Below are positions 6,946 through 9,570 of a DNA stretch of 9,570 nt, piece after piece. This DNA is from an uncultured Opitutaceae bacterium. GTDB taxonomy: Bacteria; Verrucomicrobiota; Verrucomicrobiae; Opitutales; Opitutaceae. A program made the translations under genes and the position numbers. Where the stretch lies: assembly GCA_946482625.1 (NCBI GenBank), contig CAMLSH010000104.1, positions 1 through 9,570 on the forward strand. Direction: 5' to 3'. Under the pieces are notes generated by a model. That model was not told the origin of the DNA, ran no database searches, and saw only the letters and a list, made by a program, of their open reading frames with translations. Numbering within the stretch: the first letter of the stretch is position 1; each line of letters opens with the position of its first letter.

Positions 6946-8253
6946 TCAATTCGCCCGCTCGCTCAAAATCGCGCGCACGTCGCCTTTTGCGCGGGCCAGC
7001 TCCAACCGGCTCAGGTTGTACAAATAAACCGCCTCGAGCCGGCTGTCGCTGGCGATCGCGAGTGCGTTCTGCGCCTCGATGACTTCGCGATTATCCACCG
7101 CGCCGCCTTCGAATCGGATCTGCGCGAGCCTCAACTGCTCCTCGGCGAGTCGCAGGCTGCGTTCCGCCACCGTGACCTGCGCGTTACGCGAACGAGCGTC
7201 CTGCGCCGCGAGGCGGAGTTCCGCCGGGATCTGCAACTCGAGCGCGCGTACGCGCAGCTCTTGGGCGCGGAGCTGCGCCATGGCCACGCGTTTATCGGCG
7301 CCAGTTTGCAACCCGTCGAAAATGGGAACGTTCAACGCGACGCCGCCAAGCCAGGCGTTCTTCTCCTGGCCGTCGAATGCCCGCGAAGTCGCGTAACCGT
7401 ATTCACCGACCAAGCTCAGCACACCGAAACGCTGATAGCCGGCCGCCCGCACCTGATCTTTGTTCTGCTCCGTCGCTTGTAGCGCCCGCAAATAATCTGG
7501 CCGCCGGGCCAGCGCGCTCCTCTCCGCATCGGCGACAAGGTTCACTTGGTCGGCGCGCGCGACCGCGAATCCCGCCAGCGCCAACGGCGCGGCAAGCTCC
7601 AGATCGAGCAATCGTTTCAGCTGCAGCTCGCTCTGATAAACCGTCGTGTCCTGCTGCATGCGCGCCTGCTCCGTAATCGCCAGCTGCGCTTCGGCGCGAG
7701 TCACATCGATCTGCGTGACCACACCGGCGTCGAGCTGCCTCTGCACCAGGTCGCGCAGCTCGCGCGCGCGCCGGATGTTCGCATCGAGGACTTCGATACG
7801 CTGCACATTGCGCATGTGGCCAAAGTACGTCTGCGCCACCGCGCTGAGCACGGTCTGAAGGGTTTGCTGCTGGTCGAGTTCAGCCACGACCGCTCCTTTT
7901 CGCGCAGCCCGGTACGCGGCGATCTGCGCCGGATTGAGCAGCGCAACATTTCCGGTGAGTCTACCGTCGAAACGATTCAGCGGCGATTGCTCGAACGGCA
8001 CGCCGTTGGAGAACTGGACCGACTGCGACCGACGCTGCTGCGCATCGAGCGAGATTTGCGGAAGCAGCCCTGCGCGCTGTTGCTCCGCCACCGCTAACGC
8101 CTGCGCCACGGCTTCCCGGCTGATCAACACACTAGGATTAGCCTTTTCGATCTCGGCAAACGCTTCGGCAAGCGAGAGTGCCGCCCGGCAAGGCGCAGTA
8201 AAAACGACAGTCGCGAAAAAAAGGGAAATGAGGGCGCGAAGCGAGACATGCAT
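6946..8253 (-). CDS. TolC-family outer-membrane efflux protein
   Basis: Starting at the ATG at 8253 the product has 435 residues, within the usual 420-490 range of the family. An upstream ATG at 8352 would add 33 Arg-rich residues before the signal peptide and is unlikely. Residues 1-24 ([17 protein letters not shown], ending APCRA) are a clear signal peptide. The first repeat follows, with [16 protein letters not shown] at 26-41 and [19 protein letters not shown] at 174-192. The second has RPDY at 251, LNVPIFDG at 307-314 and [20 protein letters not shown] at 380-399. The pattern of long coiled-coil helices matches the outer-membrane efflux pair of repeats. TolC proteins trimerise into a channel that exports drugs, metabolites or proteins with an inner-membrane pump. 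No pump or membrane-fusion partner is in the window. It is the first gene of the leftward run. Confidence 0.92.
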   Translation of the reverse strand: MHVSLRALISLFFATVVFTAPCRAALSLAEAFAEIEKANPSVLISREAVAQALAVAEQQRAGLLPQISLDAQQRRSQSVQFSNGVPFEQSPLNRFDGRLTGNVALLNPAQIAAYRAARKGAVVAELDQQQTLQTVLSAVAQTYFGHMRNVQRIEVLDANIRRARELRDLVQRQLDAGVVTQIDVTRAEAQLAITEQARMQQDTTVYQSELQLKRLLDLELAAPLALAGFAVARADQVNLVADAERSALARRPDYLRALQATEQNKDQVRAAGYQRFGVLSLVGEYGYATSRAFDGQEKNAWLGGVALNVPIFDGLQTGADKRVAMAQLRAQELRVRALELQIPAELRLAAQDARSRNAQVTVAERSLRLAEEQLRLAQIRFEGGAVDNREVIEAQNALAIASDSRLEAVYLYNLSRLELARAKGDVRAILSERAN

Positions 8254-8378
8254 CGATTCAGCAAAATCCACTGCGCGCGCACTTCGGCAAGCGGCGAATC
8301 GCCGGACGCTTCGCGCGTCTTGCCTCCGGGCGCGCGGGGAGTTGCGCTTCACGGCGTTCCTCGCGAACTTTTTTTCTT
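8254..8378. other. Divergent intergenic region between the TolC-family gene and the NAD+ synthetase gene
   Basis: These 125 bases must hold the promoters for two divergent transcripts, but I see no convincing -10 or -35 box on either strand. The DNA is very GC-rich. It contains small inverted repeats, for example GGCGAATCGCC at 8293-8303 and paired CGCGCG blocks at 8312-8317 and 8331-8336. The stretch just before the synthetase ATG is T-rich (CTTTTTTTCTT, 8368-8378) and lacks a Shine-Dalgarno sequence. Confidence 0.3.
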
Positions 8379-9570
8379 ATGCGTATCGGCCTGGCCCAGC
8401 TCAATCCCACCGTCGGCGATCTCGCCGGCAATCGCCGCAAAATCCTCGACGCTTACGAGTCGCTCGTCCGCCAAGGCGCGGAGCTGGTGGTCTTCCCGGA
8501 GCTGATCGTCTGCGGCTATCCGCCGCGCGACCTCCTCTTCAAGCGCCGCTTCGTGGCCGACAACGAGGAATCGCTCACCGAAATCGCCGCCGCGGTCGGC
8601 GATATTCCCGCGATCATCGGCTTCGTGGAAACCAATCCCGCGCCCACCGGCCGCCGCTTTTTCAACGCCGCCGCGTTTTGCCAGCACGGCGAGATCCAGA
8701 TCATCGGCCGCAAATGCCTGCTGCCGACTTACGACGTCTTCGATGAAGACCGTTACTTCGAGGCCGCCCACGAGCCCCGCATCGTCACCTTCGCCGGTAA
8801 ACGCATCGGCCTCACCATCTGCGAAGATCTCTGGAAAAACCCGAAAATCGACACCGCCCGCCTCTACGAAATCGACCCGATCGCCTGGCTCGCCGCCGAG
8901 CGTGTCGATCTCGTCGTCAACCTCTCTGCGAGCCCGTGGTATCACGGCAAAGGTGCGATCCGCGAACAGCTCGTCAGCGACACCGCCCGCCAGCTCCGCT
9001 GCCCGCTCGTCTATGTCAACGCCATCGGCGGCAACGACGAACTCGTCTTCGACGGCCGTTCCCTCGTCGCCAGCGCCGCGGGTGAAATCACAGCGCGACT
9101 CGGAGCATTCGCGGAAGAACTACGCGTCGTCGCGACCGACGCCGCGAATGACCAGTGCCCAGTGACCAATGACCAAGGGAAACCCAGACCCGCCGGCTCA
9201 TTGAGCGTTAAGAGTTCAGCGTTGAGCGTTGAGCAGTCTTCCCCTCCTCACTCCTCGACATCGCCGCTTCCGCCTCCGCCATTGGTCACTGGTCATTGTT
9301 CATTGGTCACTGCGCCGCCGCCCGCGGCGCTCGATCACTCAGCCGACATTCACGCGGCGCTGGTCCTCGGCCTCCGCGACTACGCGCACAAGAGCGGTTT
9401 CAAGCGCGCCCTCATTGCGCTCTCCGGCGGCATCGACTCCGCACTCGTCGCCGTCCTAGCCGTCGAAGCACTTGGCGCCGAAAACGTCATCGGCGTTTCT
9501 CTGCCTTCGGCCATCTCGTCGCAACATTCTCGCGACGACGCCCGTATCCTCGCGGAAAACCTCGGCATCC
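8379..9570 (+). CDS. nadE: Glutamine-dependent NAD+ synthetase, C-terminus beyond the window, repeat-built interdomain linker
   Basis: The frame opens at ATG 8379 and stays open to the window end, giving 397 residues; about 150 more are expected. The enzyme makes NAD+ from deamido-NAD+, ATP and glutamine in the cytoplasm. The N-terminal nitrilase-type glutaminase domain covers about 1-250, starting [18 protein letters not shown]. Its catalytic triad is intact: Glu41 in FPEL, Lys112 in GRKCLLP and Cys148 in TICEDLW. The synthetase domain begins near 321 with [19 protein letters not shown]. It holds the ATP-binding P-loop SGGIDS (349-354) and reaches [14 protein letters not shown] at the edge. 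Between them, residues about 252-320 form an unusually long, low-complexity linker encoded by heptamer repeats (9147-9312). The flanking domains look conserved, so the gene is probably functional despite this insertion. The start has no Shine-Dalgarno sequence but aligns with the conserved N-terminus of the family. Confidence 0.94.
   Translation, partial: MRIGLAQLNPTVGDLAGNRRKILDAYESLVRQGAELVVFPELIVCGYPPRDLLFKRRFVADNEESLTEIAAAVGDIPAIIGFVETNPAPTGRRFFNAAAFCQHGEIQIIGRKCLLPTYDVFDEDRYFEAAHEPRIVTFAGKRIGLTICEDLWKNPKIDTARLYEIDPIAWLAAERVDLVVNLSASPWYHGKGAIREQLVSDTARQLRCPLVYVNAIGGNDELVFDGRSLVASAAGEITARLGAFAEELRVVATDAANDQCPVTNDQGKPRPAGSLSVKSSALSVEQSSPPHSSTSPLPPPPLVTGHCSLVTAPPPAALDHSADIHAALVLGLRDYAHKSGFKRALIALSGGIDSALVAVLAVEALGAENVIGVSLPSAISSQHSRDDARILAENLGI
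9147..9176. repeat. Heptamer tandem repeat, left arm, within nadE
   Basis: Four tandem units of AATGACC-type sequence (aatgacc, agtgccc, agtgacc, aatgacc, then aa) follow the pattern ARTGMCC. In the nadE frame they encode [10 protein letters not shown] at 257-266, so three units (21 bases) make a 7-residue period. The arm is the reverse complement of the right arm (9282-9311) at 24 of 30 positions. Confidence 0.9.
9201..9235. repeat. Heptamer tandem repeat, central block, within nadE
   Basis: Five tandem heptamers (ttgagcg, ttaagag, ttcagcg, ttgagcg, ttgagca) are of a family unrelated to the flanking arms. In frame they encode residues about 275-287, where LSVKSSA and LSVEQSS show the 7-residue period expected from 21 bases. 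Confidence 0.9.
9282..9312. repeat. Heptamer tandem repeat, right arm (inverted copy of the left arm), within nadE
   Basis: Four units of the YTGGTCA type (ttggtca, ctggtca, ttgttca, ttggtca, then ctg) encode [10 protein letters not shown] at 302-311 in the nadE frame. With the left arm this makes an imperfect inverted repeat with a 105-base intervening segment. That segment holds the central repeat and Pro/Ser-coding filler (9236-9280). Confidence 0.9.

Noticed and set aside
8163..8293. 12-base direct repeat CTTCGGCAAGCG at 8163-8174 and 8282-8293
   Set aside because: A 12-base match is expected by chance in a GC-rich window of this size, and one copy is inside coding sequence.
8254..8352. 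N-terminal extension of the TolC-family protein from an ATG at 8352
   Set aside because: The extra 33 residues are Arg-rich and precede a clear signal peptide that begins at the ATG at 8253.
8368..8378. T-rich stretch before nadE considered as an intrinsic terminator
   Set aside because: No strong stem immediately precedes it, and no plus-strand gene ends upstream.
8349..8945. Minus-strand ORF of 198 codons opposite nadE
   Set aside because: It lies opposite the conserved nitrilase domain of NAD+ synthetase and has no recognisable family features. It is a shadow.
9229..9459. Short plus-strand ORF with repeated HWSLV-like residues
   Set aside because: This is the heptamer repeat and the start of the synthetase domain read in another frame. 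The nadE frame is clearly the coding one.

Overview
This is a GC-rich bacterial window with ordinary gene density. Eight genes lie on the minus strand (reading right to left) and one diverging gene on the plus strand runs off the right end. The mix suggests a Gram-negative envelope: a TolC-family outer-membrane protein, a TonB/TolA-like periplasm-spanning protein, a secreted HtrA-like protease, and two secreted proteins of uncertain role. A member of Verrucomicrobiota (Opitutales-like) would fit, judged by the style of the proteins and the scarcity of Shine-Dalgarno sequences. That placement is an inference; there is no rRNA or other decisive marker here.

Minus-strand layout from right to left: a TolC-family protein (8253 to 6946); a small DUF2164-like protein (6927 to 6670); a Maf nucleotide pyrophosphatase (6673 to 6101); a TonB/TolA-like protein (6078 to 4942); and an RluA-family pseudouridine synthase (about 4945 to 4142). 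These five are packed tightly, with gaps of 18 and 22 bases and stop/start overlaps of four bases, so they are probably one transcription unit. A 152-base gap follows, then a PDZ-less trypsin-like protease with an extra N-terminal small domain (3989 to 3012). After a 110-base gap containing a short perfect hairpin come a secreted 607-residue DUF3352-like protein (2901 to 1078) and, overlapping its stop by GTGA, a secreted FG-GAP/VCBS-repeat protein that runs off the left end.

On the plus strand, from 8379 past the window end, lies a glutamine-dependent NAD+ synthetase with an N-terminal nitrilase domain and a C-terminal ATP-pyrophosphatase domain. The linker between its two domains is the most remarkable thing in the window. 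It is built from heptanucleotide tandem repeats of two unrelated families, arranged as arm / centre / inverted arm (9147-9312), and is read through in frame. It looks like a repetitive, normally non-coding element that has been domesticated as a protein linker.

No RNA genes, CRISPR arrays, transposases or phage genes were seen. No gap between genes exceeds 300 bases. The long plus-strand ORFs between positions 29 and 6108 are antisense shadows of the minus-strand genes.
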